In this document: piece by piece, positions 52,894 to 60,484 of the stretch
Layout of the letters: each line of letters begins with the position of its first letter
Numbering within the stretch: position 1 is the first letter of the stretch
Program-made: the position numbers and the translations under genes
Source: Bacillota bacterium
Lineage (GTDB): Bacteria; Bacillota; Clostridia; Peptostreptococcales; Anaerovoracaceae
Assembly (NCBI GenBank): GCA_017436705.1
Contig: JAFSCP010000006.1
Span: forward strand, 1 to 64,000
DNA: 64,000 nt
Reading direction: 5' to 3'
Notes under the pieces: generated by a model
What the model was told of the DNA's origin: nothing
The model's database searches: none
Seen by the model: only the letters and a program-made list of their open reading frames with translations

Positions 52894-53715
52894 ATGAAAA
52901 AATTATTGGTTTTACTTTTGATATTAATGATGAGTTTTACCATGTTTGCCTGTGGTAATGATGATACTCCTGCAGATGACCAGCAGAACCCGGTTGCAGG
53001 AGACCAGCAGGACGCTGAAGATGAACAGACTCAGGATGGAGAGACTGATGAGCCTGAAAAACTCAATCCGGATGAACTGATTATGGGTGATGGCGCTGCA
53101 GGCAGCGAAGATGACCTTATGGCTGAATATGATTTTAGTATCAAGGCTGATTCTGACTTTGCGATGATGAGCACAATCGCCAAGGTTGACTATAAGAATC
53201 TTTCTGCACACGTATCCACTATGGAAGAAATGCTTTCGGCAGGTACCGACAAAGTTTTCGGCGGCGGATATGATATTTTCGGTGATTACGAAGAAGATAC
53301 CATTGATACCATCGACAAGCTTGCTTATGCTGTAGGTATGGAAAACAGCGAAAGTGAAGCGAGCTATGTGGAAGCAGGTGTTTATCACGACAGCGTTTAC
53401 GACAAGCACTTCCAGTATACAGTTTACGCATCCGAAAATATTGATGAATTTTCTTCAGCAGCTATAGAGGCCGCTCTGAAGGAAATCAAGGATGCTTACG
53501 GAATCACTGTTTCTCAGAAAACTGCAGAAAAAGCAGTAAAGAAGATCCTCGAAACTGTTGCTGCAACTGAAGATTACTACTCCCTTTACGAAGAGAAGGA
53601 AGTAAGCGGCAGCGGCTATACTGAAATGATTACTTTCAGCATTGACGGTTTCTGCAACGAAGACGGTTCCAGCGGATACTATTTCGCAGTTGAACGCGAA
53701 AGATGTTACGAATAA
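52894..53715 (+). CDS. Secreted lipoprotein of unknown function
   Basis: A 273-residue protein with a lipoprotein signal (KLLVLLLILMMSFTMFACGN; lipobox MFAC, Cys20). An acidic, Gln/Asp-rich spacer (about residues 21-70) leads to a mixed domain of about 200 residues rich in Asp, Glu and Tyr. I do not recognise the domain. After processing it would be anchored to the outer face of the membrane. It has its own promoter and a strong terminator, so it is monocistronic. Confidence 0.8.
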   Translation: MKKLLVLLLILMMSFTMFACGNDDTPADDQQNPVAGDQQDAEDEQTQDGETDEPEKLNPDELIMGDGAAGSEDDLMAEYDFSIKADSDFAMMSTIAKVDYKNLSAHVSTMEEMLSAGTDKVFGGGYDIFGDYEEDTIDTIDKLAYAVGMENSESEASYVEAGVYHDSVYDKHFQYTVYASENIDEFSSAAIEAALKEIKDAYGITVSQKTAEKAVKKILETVAATEDYYSLYEEKEVSGSGYTEMITFSIDGFCNEDGSSGYYFAVERERCYE

Positions 53716-53735
53716 TAATTCAATATTATAAAAAG

Positions 53736-53770
53736 AGAAAACCCCTGGTCATATGACCGGGGGTTTTCTT
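53736..53770. terminator. Bidirectional terminator
   Basis: GAAAACCCC and GGGGTTTTC frame an inner palindrome (GGTCATATGACC), making a stem of more than 12 pairs. It ends the lipoprotein gene on the plus strand and the symporter gene on the minus strand. Confidence 0.92.
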
Positions 53771-53807
53771 CATGAGAGATTGATTCCGCTATATATTATC
53801 TTATGTC

Positions 53808-55178
53808 CTATTTTTTTCTGTTTGCCACTGCAGTTACCATACCGCCAAGTGCAATAAGGGCGATTACGTTAGGTACTACCATGAGCTGGTTGAACATGTC
53901 CGCAAGTTCCCATACAAGGTCGTTGGACAGGCATGAACCCAGGAAGATAAATGCGATTGCGATTATCTGGTAAGGCAGAACTGCTTTCTTTCCGAAAAGG
54001 GAGATTACGTTGATCTTACCGAAAAGGTTCCAGCTGAGTACTGTTGAGAAGGCGAAGAAAAGAAGGCAGATTGCAACGAAGGCAGAGCCGACTGTGTCGC
54101 CGAATACTGAGCTGAATGCAAGCTGTGCCATATTTGTCTTTGCGATTCCTTCTGCTGCGCCGGAAGCCAGAGGACCATTTCCCGCATATAATGTAGCAAT
54201 TACTACGAGAGCAGTCATTGATACTACAACAATTGTGTCGATGAAAACAGCGATCATTGCTGCAAGACCCTGCTGGTGAGGATCCTTTACGTTTGCCATT
54301 GCGTGAGCGTGAGGAGTGGAACCCATACCTGCTTCGTTGGAGAAAAGACCTCTCTTGGCACCCTGGCTGATTGCGTTCTTGAGAGCTTCACCAACGCCGC
54401 CGCCGATGATAGCGCTTGGAACAAAAGCATATTTAAAAATCATACCGAATGCTTCAGGAACGTATTTTGCTCTCATGATGAGAACGATGAGTCCGCCAAG
54501 CAGGTAAAGAGCTGCCATTACAGGTACGATTTTTTCTGTTACGGAAGCGATTCTGCTTGTACCGCCGATGAAGATGAAGGCAGCAACTACGCAGATTACA
54601 GCACCTACAATCCATGTAGGAATTCCGAATGCATTGTAGCATGCTTCACCGATGGAGTTGGACTGAACCATGCAGCCCATGAATCCAAGGGCAAGGATGA
54701 TTGCCACTGAGAAGAAACCGGCCATTGCGCTGCCCAGCTTGCCGCTGAAAGCTTTCTTTATGTAGTAAACAGGTCCGCCGAGGATGTTGCCGTCTTCGTC
54801 AACTGTACGTGTCTGCTGAGCAAGAACTGCTTCTGCATAGTTTGTTGCCATACCGAAGAAAGCAATGATCCACATCCAGAAAATAGCGCCGGGTCCACCC
54901 ACAAGGATTGCACCGCAGGCACCTACGATGTTACCGGTACCAACCTGAGCTGCAATTGCAGTAGTCAGCGCCTGGAAAGAGCTCATGCCGCTTTTCTGCT
55001 TGCCGCCGTGAAGGCTGAAGTTTCCGAAAACCTGCTTCATACCTTCGCCGAAGCAGCGAACCTGAACGAATCTTGTTTTGATTGAGAAGTACAGACCTGC
55101 GCCGATGAGCATGATAATGAGCACATAGTCTGAAAGATAAGAGTTGATTGTTTTTACGAGCTGTAAAATTAAGTCCAT
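53808..55178 (-). CDS. Na+/alanine-glycine symporter (AGCS family) 1
   Basis: A 456-residue membrane protein with about eleven helices. AGCS markers are ALTTAIAAQVGTGNIVGACG (about residues 68-87) and GLFSNEAGMGSTPHAHAM (about 273-290), which form the substrate and sodium sites. It imports glycine or alanine with Na+. It is preceded by a glycine riboswitch with a terminator, so it is controlled by glycine. It is a paralogue of the next gene, but only moderately alike. Confidence 0.93.
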   Translation of the reverse strand: MDLILQLVKTINSYLSDYVLIIMLIGAGLYFSIKTRFVQVRCFGEGMKQVFGNFSLHGGKQKSGMSSFQALTTAIAAQVGTGNIVGACGAILVGGPGAIFWMWIIAFFGMATNYAEAVLAQQTRTVDEDGNILGGPVYYIKKAFSGKLGSAMAGFFSVAIILALGFMGCMVQSNSIGEACYNAFGIPTWIVGAVICVVAAFIFIGGTSRIASVTEKIVPVMAALYLLGGLIVLIMRAKYVPEAFGMIFKYAFVPSAIIGGGVGEALKNAISQGAKRGLFSNEAGMGSTPHAHAMANVKDPHQQGLAAMIAVFIDTIVVVSMTALVVIATLYAGNGPLASGAAEGIAKTNMAQLAFSSVFGDTVGSAFVAICLLFFAFSTVLSWNLFGKINVISLFGKKAVLPYQIIAIAFIFLGSCLSNDLVWELADMFNQLMVVPNVIALIALGGMVTAVANRKK

Positions 55179-55220
55179 GATTTCCTCCGAAAAAATAATA
55201 TTTTTTGTCGTCGGCCAACT

Positions 55221-55432
55221 AAAAAAGCTGCCGGCAAATTGCCTGACAGCTCCGAAGAAATAAACAGTGTCAATGTAAGTTCCGCGCCGTGCAGCAGGTT
55301 ATTCACACCTAGTGCTGCAAAGATAAAGCGACGGTTCTGCATTCTGTCCTTTTGCCTGAGAGATTCAGCGGCTGCACCTTGCAGCGCCTTGCACCTTCGG
55401 CACCCGGTTGGTTACGGGATTCTCCAGAGTGT
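55221..55432 (-). ncRNA. Glycine riboswitch (gcvT) with terminator, upstream of symporter 1
   Basis: Reading leftward, the aptamer (55341-55432) contains the conserved GGAGAATCCC, GGTGCCGAAGGTGCAAGGC and AATCTCTCAGGCAAAAGG segments of the glycine aptamer. A hairpin follows (TGCAGCA...TGCTGCA, 55290-55319), then an intrinsic terminator (AGCTGTCAGGCAA with TTGCCGGCAGCT and six T, 55221-55252). Only one complete aptamer is visible. The terminator lies about 42 bases before the symporter start, so glycine would switch transcription. Confidence 0.88.
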
Positions 55433-55498
55433 CCTCCGCCCCCAGTTCCGGCCAGCCGGTTCTAGAGGTTTCATTGGATAGTTATTCAACTAGGGCAT

Positions 55499-55527
55499 AT
55501 TATTGCACAGTTTACCGCCTGTGTCAA
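55499..55527 (-). promoter_or_regulatory. Promoter of the symporter 1 unit
   Basis: On the minus strand TTGACA (55522-55527), 17 bases, AATAAT (55499-55504). Confidence 0.8.
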
Positions 55528-55550
55528 CACCTTTTTTTGTAATTCTGCAC

Positions 55551-55582
55551 AAAAAAACCTGCAGCCATTTCTGACTGCAGGT
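55551..55582 (-). terminator. Terminator after symporter 2
   Basis: On the minus strand ACCTGCAG and CTGCAGGT pair around a 10-base loop and are followed by a run of seven T. Confidence 0.9.
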
Positions 55583-55600
55583 CCGGATAATGTAAAATTC

Positions 55601-57001
55601 TTATTTTAACTTGCTCTTGTCGCTGAAGAATTCTTTTGTTGTCTTGAATAATACTGGTGACAGTAAGAACAGTGCGATGAAGTTTGGAATTGCCATCAGA
55701 CCGTTGAATGTATCAGCCAGGTTCCATACAGCAGCGATAGGGCTTACGCAGCCGATGATAACTACTGCGATGAAGATGAACTGATAAATCTTAGCTGCCT
55801 TGAGACCGAAGAGGTACTGAGTGCAGCGTGTTCCGTATAAGGACCATCCAAGGATAGTTGAGTAAGCAAACATCATCAGTGCGAATGCTACGAAGAGGGA
55901 AGCGAACTTTTCACCGAATACAGTTGCGAATGCAGCAGTGATAAGTGCGGAACCAGGAGCTTCACCGAATGTGATTTCAACGCCGGAGCTGATGATTGTA
56001 AGTGCAGTTAAAGTACATACAACGATTGTGTCAACGAATACTTCGAAGATACCGAATACACCCTGCTGTACAGGACCTTCAGTCTGAGCTGCAGCGTGAG
56101 CGATAGCAGCAGAACCAAGACCTGCTTCGTTGGAGAATGCACTTCTTCTGAGACCCCATACCAGAGCGTTCTTGAGAGCAATACCAGCACCTGCACCAAG
56201 TACAGCCTGAGGATTGAATGCGCCTACGAAAATCTTTCTGAATGCATCGCCCAGACCATCAAGATTGCCGCCGATAACGACCAGTGTGAAAATGATGTAA
56301 AGGATGGACATAAGAGGTACGAACTTTTCTGTTACGGAACCGATTCTCTTGATACCGCCGAAAAGTACTAATGCAGTAACTGCTGCGAGGAAGATACCAG
56401 TACCCCATTCGATAGCAGCTGTGCTTTCCATTCCAGGGTTGAATGCCAGAATTGCACCTTTAACAGAGTCCATGATGGAGTTGGCCTGTGACATGTTACC
56501 GATACCGAATGATGCAAGAATTGCAAATACGGAGAACATAACTGCCAGCCATTTCCACTGAGGGCCAAGACCGTTCTTGATGTAGTACATAGGACCGCCG
56601 ACCCAGTCGCCTTTAGCGTCTCTTTCACGATATTTGATTGATAAAGTTACTTCTGAGAATTTGATTACCATACCAAGCAGTGCTGCCAGCCAGAGCCAGA
56701 AAATAGCACCGTAACCGCCGAGGGCGATTGCCTGGGAAGTACCAACGATGTTACCGGTACCTACTGTTGCAGCAAGGGCTGTTGTTACAGCCTGAAGAGG
56801 TGTAACCGCACCTGCTTCTGCTTCCTGCTTCTTGAACATTTTACCTACAGTATTCTTCATCGCATAACCGAAGCGACGGAACTGTACGGCACCTGTACCG
56901 ATTGTGAAATAAAGGCCTCCTGCGAATACGCATGGGAGCAGGATGTAAATCCATGCCACTGTATTAAGCGGGCCTACAAAGAAATCATACAACCAACTCA
57001 T
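55601..57001 (-). CDS. Na+/alanine-glycine symporter (AGCS family) 2
   Basis: A 466-residue AGCS protein with about eleven membrane helices. Markers are VTTALAATVGTGNIVGTSQA (about residues 68-87) and RSAFSNEAGLGSAAIAHAAA (about 286-305). It belongs to a different AGCS subgroup from the first symporter (longer; WLYDFFVGPLNTVAWIYI start). It has its own promoter and glycine riboswitch, and its own terminator, so the two symporters are independent glycine-controlled units. Confidence 0.93.
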   Translation of the reverse strand: MSWLYDFFVGPLNTVAWIYILLPCVFAGGLYFTIGTGAVQFRRFGYAMKNTVGKMFKKQEAEAGAVTPLQAVTTALAATVGTGNIVGTSQAIALGGYGAIFWLWLAALLGMVIKFSEVTLSIKYRERDAKGDWVGGPMYYIKNGLGPQWKWLAVMFSVFAILASFGIGNMSQANSIMDSVKGAILAFNPGMESTAAIEWGTGIFLAAVTALVLFGGIKRIGSVTEKFVPLMSILYIIFTLVVIGGNLDGLGDAFRKIFVGAFNPQAVLGAGAGIALKNALVWGLRRSAFSNEAGLGSAAIAHAAAQTEGPVQQGVFGIFEVFVDTIVVCTLTALTIISSGVEITFGEAPGSALITAAFATVFGEKFASLFVAFALMMFAYSTILGWSLYGTRCTQYLFGLKAAKIYQFIFIAVVIIGCVSPIAAVWNLADTFNGLMAIPNFIALFLLSPVLFKTTKEFFSDKSKLK

Positions 57002-57067
57002 AAATTTTCTCCTCCTTCATACAAACATATAAAGATATTATTGCGGGATGCCGGAAAATATAATAAA

Positions 57068-57196
57068 TAAAAAACACGGCATCGTGAAGAACGAGCCGTG
57101 TTACAAATTCTGCGTCAAATCTGTCCTTTTGCCTGAGAGATTCGGCGTAAGCCTTGCACCTTCGGCCTCCGGGTTTGATACCGGATGTCTCCAGAA
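57068..57196 (-). ncRNA. Glycine riboswitch (gcvT) with terminator, upstream of symporter 2
   Basis: Reading leftward, the aptamer (57119-57196) runs CTGGAGACATCCGG, GGCCGAAGGTGCAAGGC and AATCTCTCAGGCAAAAGG. A strong terminator follows: ACACGGC-TCGT...ACGA-GCCGTGT with a T-run, 57068-57103. It is a single aptamer closely linked to its terminator, about 65 bases before the symporter start. Confidence 0.9.
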
Positions 57197-57213
57197 ATTT
57201 TAATGTATGGTTA

Positions 57214-57242
57214 TTATTACACAAATTACCTGATGATGTCAA
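57214..57242 (-). promoter_or_regulatory. Promoter of the symporter 2 unit
   Basis: On the minus strand TTGACA (57237-57242), 17 bases, TAATAA (57214-57219). Confidence 0.75.
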
Positions 57243-57280
57243 GGTGTGTATTTGTTTTAGTACACTAAAAGTACAATCTT

Positions 57281-57880
57281 TTAAAGGGTTTTCCAGTCAA
57301 GCTGGTGTGAAATTTCATGGAAAGATTTTACCGGCAGCGGACTGTCATCGTGCTCGCCAAGGAACTTTTCCATGTAAACAACGTTGTACCATTTACCGAA
57401 TTTATATCCGCAGCGGTTCATGGTACCGATAAGGGAAAAGCCCATGCGGGTGTGGAAACTGATGCTGTCATTGGTGTTATGGATGTCATCTTTATCTGCA
57501 GAATCAGTTATGGAAACCACCATATTGAGGATTCCCTGAAGCTTCAGCGCCTGCGCCAGGGCATTGTAAAGCCGGCGGCCTGTGCCGCATCCTTTGCAGT
57601 CCGGATGAAGATAGATGGAAAGTTCTACGGTGCGGGCATATGCTGCACGTTCATGGTAAGCTTTGGCATAGGCGTAGCCGATGATGCGGCTGTCTTTTAC
57701 TGCAGCAATATAAGGGAAGCCGGCGGTGATTCCGCGGATCCTTGCTTCAAAAGACTCAAGGGACGGCACCTCATACTCAAAGGTAATGGCAGTGTTTTCA
57801 ATATATGGCGTATAAATGGCCAGAATCTCCGCTGCATCTTTTTCAGTGACAGGACGGAGGATAATTTCAGAATTTTGCAT
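57281..57880 (-). CDS. GNAT acetyltransferase, phosphinothricin-acetyltransferase-like
   Basis: A 199-residue N-acetyltransferase. The start IILRPVTEKDAAEILAIYTP, the FEYEVPSLESFEARI segment and the acetyl-CoA region HPDCKGCGTGRRLYNAL are typical of the Pat/Bar-like group, which acetylates small amine toxins, methionine sulfone or similar compounds. The substrate is unknown. The gene is at the downstream end of a leftward cluster: an alpha/beta hydrolase, three paralogous small proteins, and this enzyme, with gaps of 12-27 bases. Confidence 0.85.
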   Translation of the reverse strand: MQNSEIILRPVTEKDAAEILAIYTPYIENTAITFEYEVPSLESFEARIRGITAGFPYIAAVKDSRIIGYAYAKAYHERAAYARTVELSIYLHPDCKGCGTGRRLYNALAQALKLQGILNMVVSITDSADKDDIHNTNDSISFHTRMGFSLIGTMNRCGYKFGKWYNVVYMEKFLGEHDDSPLPVKSFHEISHQLDWKTL

Positions 57881-57893
57881 GATACACCTCCGG

Positions 57894-58283
57894 CTACTTT
57901 TCGTAAGCGCTCATGATTTCCATAAATTTAGTGAAGTTCTTTTCCTGATCAGGCATGCTGTCGAAAAAAAGTTTTTTTGCTGCGCGTACCTTACACTGGC
58001 GGTTATCCTTGAATAAAATTTCTATTATATATTGTCCGGGAGCCAGGCTGCGTCTGCATTTTGTCCAGCTGATGTCATCCAGTTCGAAACGGGCAATCCA
58101 AGGCTTGCCATCTTTTCTTTCCGGTACTGTGGCAATCAGAAGGGCACTTGCAGTCAGGGCAAAGAATCCGTGCTCAGCCCAGTCTTTTGTAACAACTGTG
58201 CCGTAAAACGGATAACGCATTTTTTCGCCAGGTGTGAGAACCTTTTTAAAGATTATCTGTTCCAATTCTTCCTGATATGTCAT
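57894..58283 (-). CDS. Small paralogue 3 of an unrecognised tandem family
   Basis: A 129-residue protein, third in transcript order. Its layout matches the next two genes: MTYQEELEQIIFKKVLTPGE, FYGTVV, HGFFALTASALLIATV, LAPGQYIIEILFKDNRQ and a C-terminal FTKFMEIMSAYEK. A series of short beta strands followed by one helix suggests a PH-like fold, but this is inference from pattern only. No signal or membrane segment. It is the most diverged of the three, with more basic residues. Confidence 0.75.
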   Translation of the reverse strand: MTYQEELEQIIFKKVLTPGEKMRYPFYGTVVTKDWAEHGFFALTASALLIATVPERKDGKPWIARFELDDISWTKCRRSLAPGQYIIEILFKDNRQCKVRAAKKLFFDSMPDQEKNFTKFMEIMSAYEK

Positions 58284-58310
58284 ATTTTTTTACTCCTCTT
58301 TTAATCCGGC

Positions 58311-58694
58311 TTACCGCTCGTAAGCACTCATGAGTTCAATGAACTGGCTGAGTCCATCCTCCTGAAAATCCAGTGTAACTCCAGGGATTTTATAGGATGC
58401 TCTCATACGATAAATTTCACCGTCTTCGAATTCCAGCTCGATGGTATACTGACCAAGAAAGTTCTTTTTTACGTCAGTGCGTACAAGTTCCAGCGGGATG
58501 CGCAGGTTGCAGGGTTTTTCGCGGTCATGTTTGAAAATAACTGACAGAAGAAAGGCGTCATCTGTAAGCGCAAAGAAACCGGTGCCGCTGGCACGGTTGC
58601 CGCTGAGAAGCATACCGTAGAACGGGCAGCGTATTTCCTCATCCGGTGCGATAAGCTCGTTAAAGATATCGTTTTTTAAATCTTCGTATGTCAT
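58311..58694 (-). CDS. Small paralogue 2 of an unrecognised tandem family
   Basis: A 127-residue protein, second in transcript order: MTYEDLKNDIFNELIAPDEE, FYGMLL, TGFFALTDDAFLLSVI, FLGQYTIELEFEDGEIYRMR and a final SQFIELMSAYER. It shares length, motif order and ending with its neighbours and is 27 bases upstream of paralogue 3 and 19 bases downstream of paralogue 1. Function unknown; probably cytosolic. Confidence 0.75.
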   Translation of the reverse strand: MTYEDLKNDIFNELIAPDEEIRCPFYGMLLSGNRASGTGFFALTDDAFLLSVIFKHDREKPCNLRIPLELVRTDVKKNFLGQYTIELEFEDGEIYRMRASYKIPGVTLDFQEDGLSQFIELMSAYER

Positions 58695-58713
58695 AATCTG
58701 ATCCTCCCGGGAG

Positions 58714-59100
58714 TTATTTATTGTATCTGCTCATAAAGTCGACAAAGTTCATCATGCTTTCTTCCTGACAATCCAGTCTGCCACCGACCATTTTTTTAGA
58801 AGCACGGGTCTTGCACACGCTGCCATCTTCAAAGTAAATGTCCACGGTATACTGACCGAAGATTCTTTTCTTTACTTCGGTGTGGGTTATTTCACTGAGA
58901 GGAAGTCTCAGACTGATAAGAGCATCGTTATCATCTTTGGCCGGAATGATTGAAACAAGAAGCGCATCATCCAGCATTGCGAAAAACGCGTAGCCATTAT
59001 AGAATTTATACTCTATCATACCGTAAAACGGATCGCGGAAAAATTCGCCCGGATTAAGGTTTTCCTTAAAAACTAATTCTTTTAAATCATTATATTTCAT
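58714..59100 (-). CDS. Small paralogue 1 of an unrecognised tandem family
   Basis: A 128-residue protein, first in transcript order: MKYNDLKELVFKENLNPGEF, FYGMIE, AFFAMLDDALLVSII, IFGQYTVDIYFEDGSVCKTR and a final NFVDFMSRYNK. It follows the hydrolase gene by 12 bases, with GGAGG before the ATG. The shared GQYTxxxxFEDG strand pair and the helical end are the family hallmark here. I do not recognise the family. Confidence 0.75.
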   Translation of the reverse strand: MKYNDLKELVFKENLNPGEFFRDPFYGMIEYKFYNGYAFFAMLDDALLVSIIPAKDDNDALISLRLPLSEITHTEVKKRIFGQYTVDIYFEDGSVCKTRASKKMVGGRLDCQEESMMNFVDFMSRYNK

Positions 59101-59112
59101 AAGTAAGTCCTC

Positions 59113-59772
59113 CTATTTGCCACACACGTCAAGAATGTGTTTTGCAATCAATTCGCTGTGCACTACATATCCGCTGTGGCCTTCGCCGAAATAGATATTG
59201 GCCTGACAGCCTGGGATTGTGTTGGCAATGCGCTGTGTGTGGGAAAGCCTGATCATATCCTTGCTGCCCGCAGTGAGGAAAACAGGAATGCGGATTGACG
59301 CCAGCTGGTGGTCAGGTATGTTGGGCTCTTCAAGCATGAGTCTGTACTGAGGTTTTTTAGTAAACATATAAATCAGTTTAAAAAGCATACGCCAGCGTGG
59401 TTCAATGCCGTAAGGGCTTACATTGGCGCCGCTGATGATGATGCGGCTCATAAGGTCGGGGTATTTTATTGCAAGAAGAAGTGCCACTATGCCTCCGTCG
59501 CTGAACCCGTAAACTGTTGGTTTTTCAAGGCCCAGGCCGGTAATGAACTGGTAGATGTCGCCGGCCATATCATCGTAGTGGAATTCTGTTACCGGACTGC
59601 TCTGGCCGTGACCGCGGGTATCAACTGAATATACAGTAAAGGATTTCTGGAGAAGGGGAACTGCTTTGTCGAAAATTTTATGATCTTCACCATTGCCGTG
59701 AAGCAGGATAATCGGCTCACCGGAGCCGCATTGTTCGTAGTAAAGATTTGCGCCGGATGTCTGGAAATTCAT
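59113..59772 (-). CDS. Alpha/beta hydrolase
   Basis: A 219-residue alpha/beta-fold hydrolase. The oxyanion loop is LLHGNGEDH (about residues 22-30), the nucleophile is in GFSDGG (Ser93 or near), the acid is probably the Asp in TAGSKDMI, and the histidine is in GEGHSGYV (about 195-202). A family with many esterases and lactonases; substrate unknown. It is the first gene of the leftward cluster, divergent from the HD gene at 59913. Confidence 0.88.
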   Translation of the reverse strand: MNFQTSGANLYYEQCGSGEPIILLHGNGEDHKIFDKAVPLLQKSFTVYSVDTRGHGQSSPVTEFHYDDMAGDIYQFITGLGLEKPTVYGFSDGGIVALLLAIKYPDLMSRIIISGANVSPYGIEPRWRMLFKLIYMFTKKPQYRLMLEEPNIPDHQLASIRIPVFLTAGSKDMIRLSHTQRIANTIPGCQANIYFGEGHSGYVVHSELIAKHILDVCGK

Positions 59773-59851
59773 ATTTTTGTCTCCTTTTTTCGTGCTGTGG
59801 TTATGGTAAAATTTTATACTTTTTTGGGTGCTAAGTCAAGGGCAGACATTA

Positions 59852-59880
59852 TTGACAAAGCCTGGGACAGAGAGTATAAT
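59852..59880 (+). promoter_or_regulatory. Promoter of the HD-domain gene
   Basis: Perfect TTGACA (59852-59857), 17 bases, perfect TATAAT (59875-59880), 32 bases before the start codon. Confidence 0.9.
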
Positions 59881-59912
59881 TGGTCCAATGCTGAGAAAGG
59901 AAGGACCCGTAA

Positions 59913-60410
59913 ATGAAAACAGCTGCAGTTATTGAAAAGATGATTAAATTCTCCGAAGGAAATCTCCACGATATCGCCCATTTTATGAAAGTGTGGGGCT
60001 TTGCGAAGATTCTGGGAGAAATGGAGGACCTGGAGCCTGCAGAGCAGGAACTGGTTGAAATCACCGCCGTTGTACACGATATTGCCTGTCCGCTGTGCCG
60101 CGAAAAATACGGCAGCTGCCCGGGCAATCTGCAGGAGCAGGAAGGACCTGCACTGGCGCGCGAATTCCTGGAAGAGTTTGTGTTCTCGTCGAAATTTGTC
60201 GAAAGAGTGTGCTGGCTTGTAGGTCATCATCATACTTACGAAGGTGTTGACGGAATCGATCACCGCATTCTGCTTGAAGCTGATTTTCTTGTAAACGCTG
60301 ACGAGAGCGGTGCATCGCCGGAAGCAATCAGAGAAATGTACGAAAAGGTGTTCCGGACTTACGGAGGCAGGAAACTGCTGAAGGAAATGTATCCGGGAGC
60401 ATGGAAATAG
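59913..60410 (+). CDS. HD-domain phosphohydrolase
   Basis: A 165-residue HD protein. The metal ligands appear as HDIAHFMKVWGFAK (about residues 19-32), AVVHDIACP (His-Asp pair about 53-54), LVGHHHTYEG (about 101-110) and an aspartate in EADFLVNADE (about 122-131). HD enzymes of this size hydrolyse nucleotides or related phosphates; the substrate is not clear. The cysteines around CPLCREKYGSCPG are unusual. It is monocistronic, between a consensus promoter and a terminator. Confidence 0.87.
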   Translation: MKTAAVIEKMIKFSEGNLHDIAHFMKVWGFAKILGEMEDLEPAEQELVEITAVVHDIACPLCREKYGSCPGNLQEQEGPALAREFLEEFVFSSKFVERVCWLVGHHHTYEGVDGIDHRILLEADFLVNADESGASPEAIREMYEKVFRTYGGRKLLKEMYPGAWK

Positions 60411-60446
60411 AGGGCGCGCGATGCGCATGACACAGATAAAAAAGGA

Positions 60447-60484
60447 AAAACCGCCTGCAGCCGGAAGGCCTGGGCGGTTTTGTG
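60447..60484. terminator. Bidirectional terminator between HD and ABC-F genes
   Basis: AAAAACCGCC pairs with GGCGGTTTT around a 16-base loop; T-runs on both sides. Confidence 0.85.

Noticed and set aside
55255..55340. Second full glycine aptamer in the symporter 1 leader
   Set aside because: Only a hairpin and no conserved aptamer core is visible; a degenerate remnant cannot be excluded by eye.
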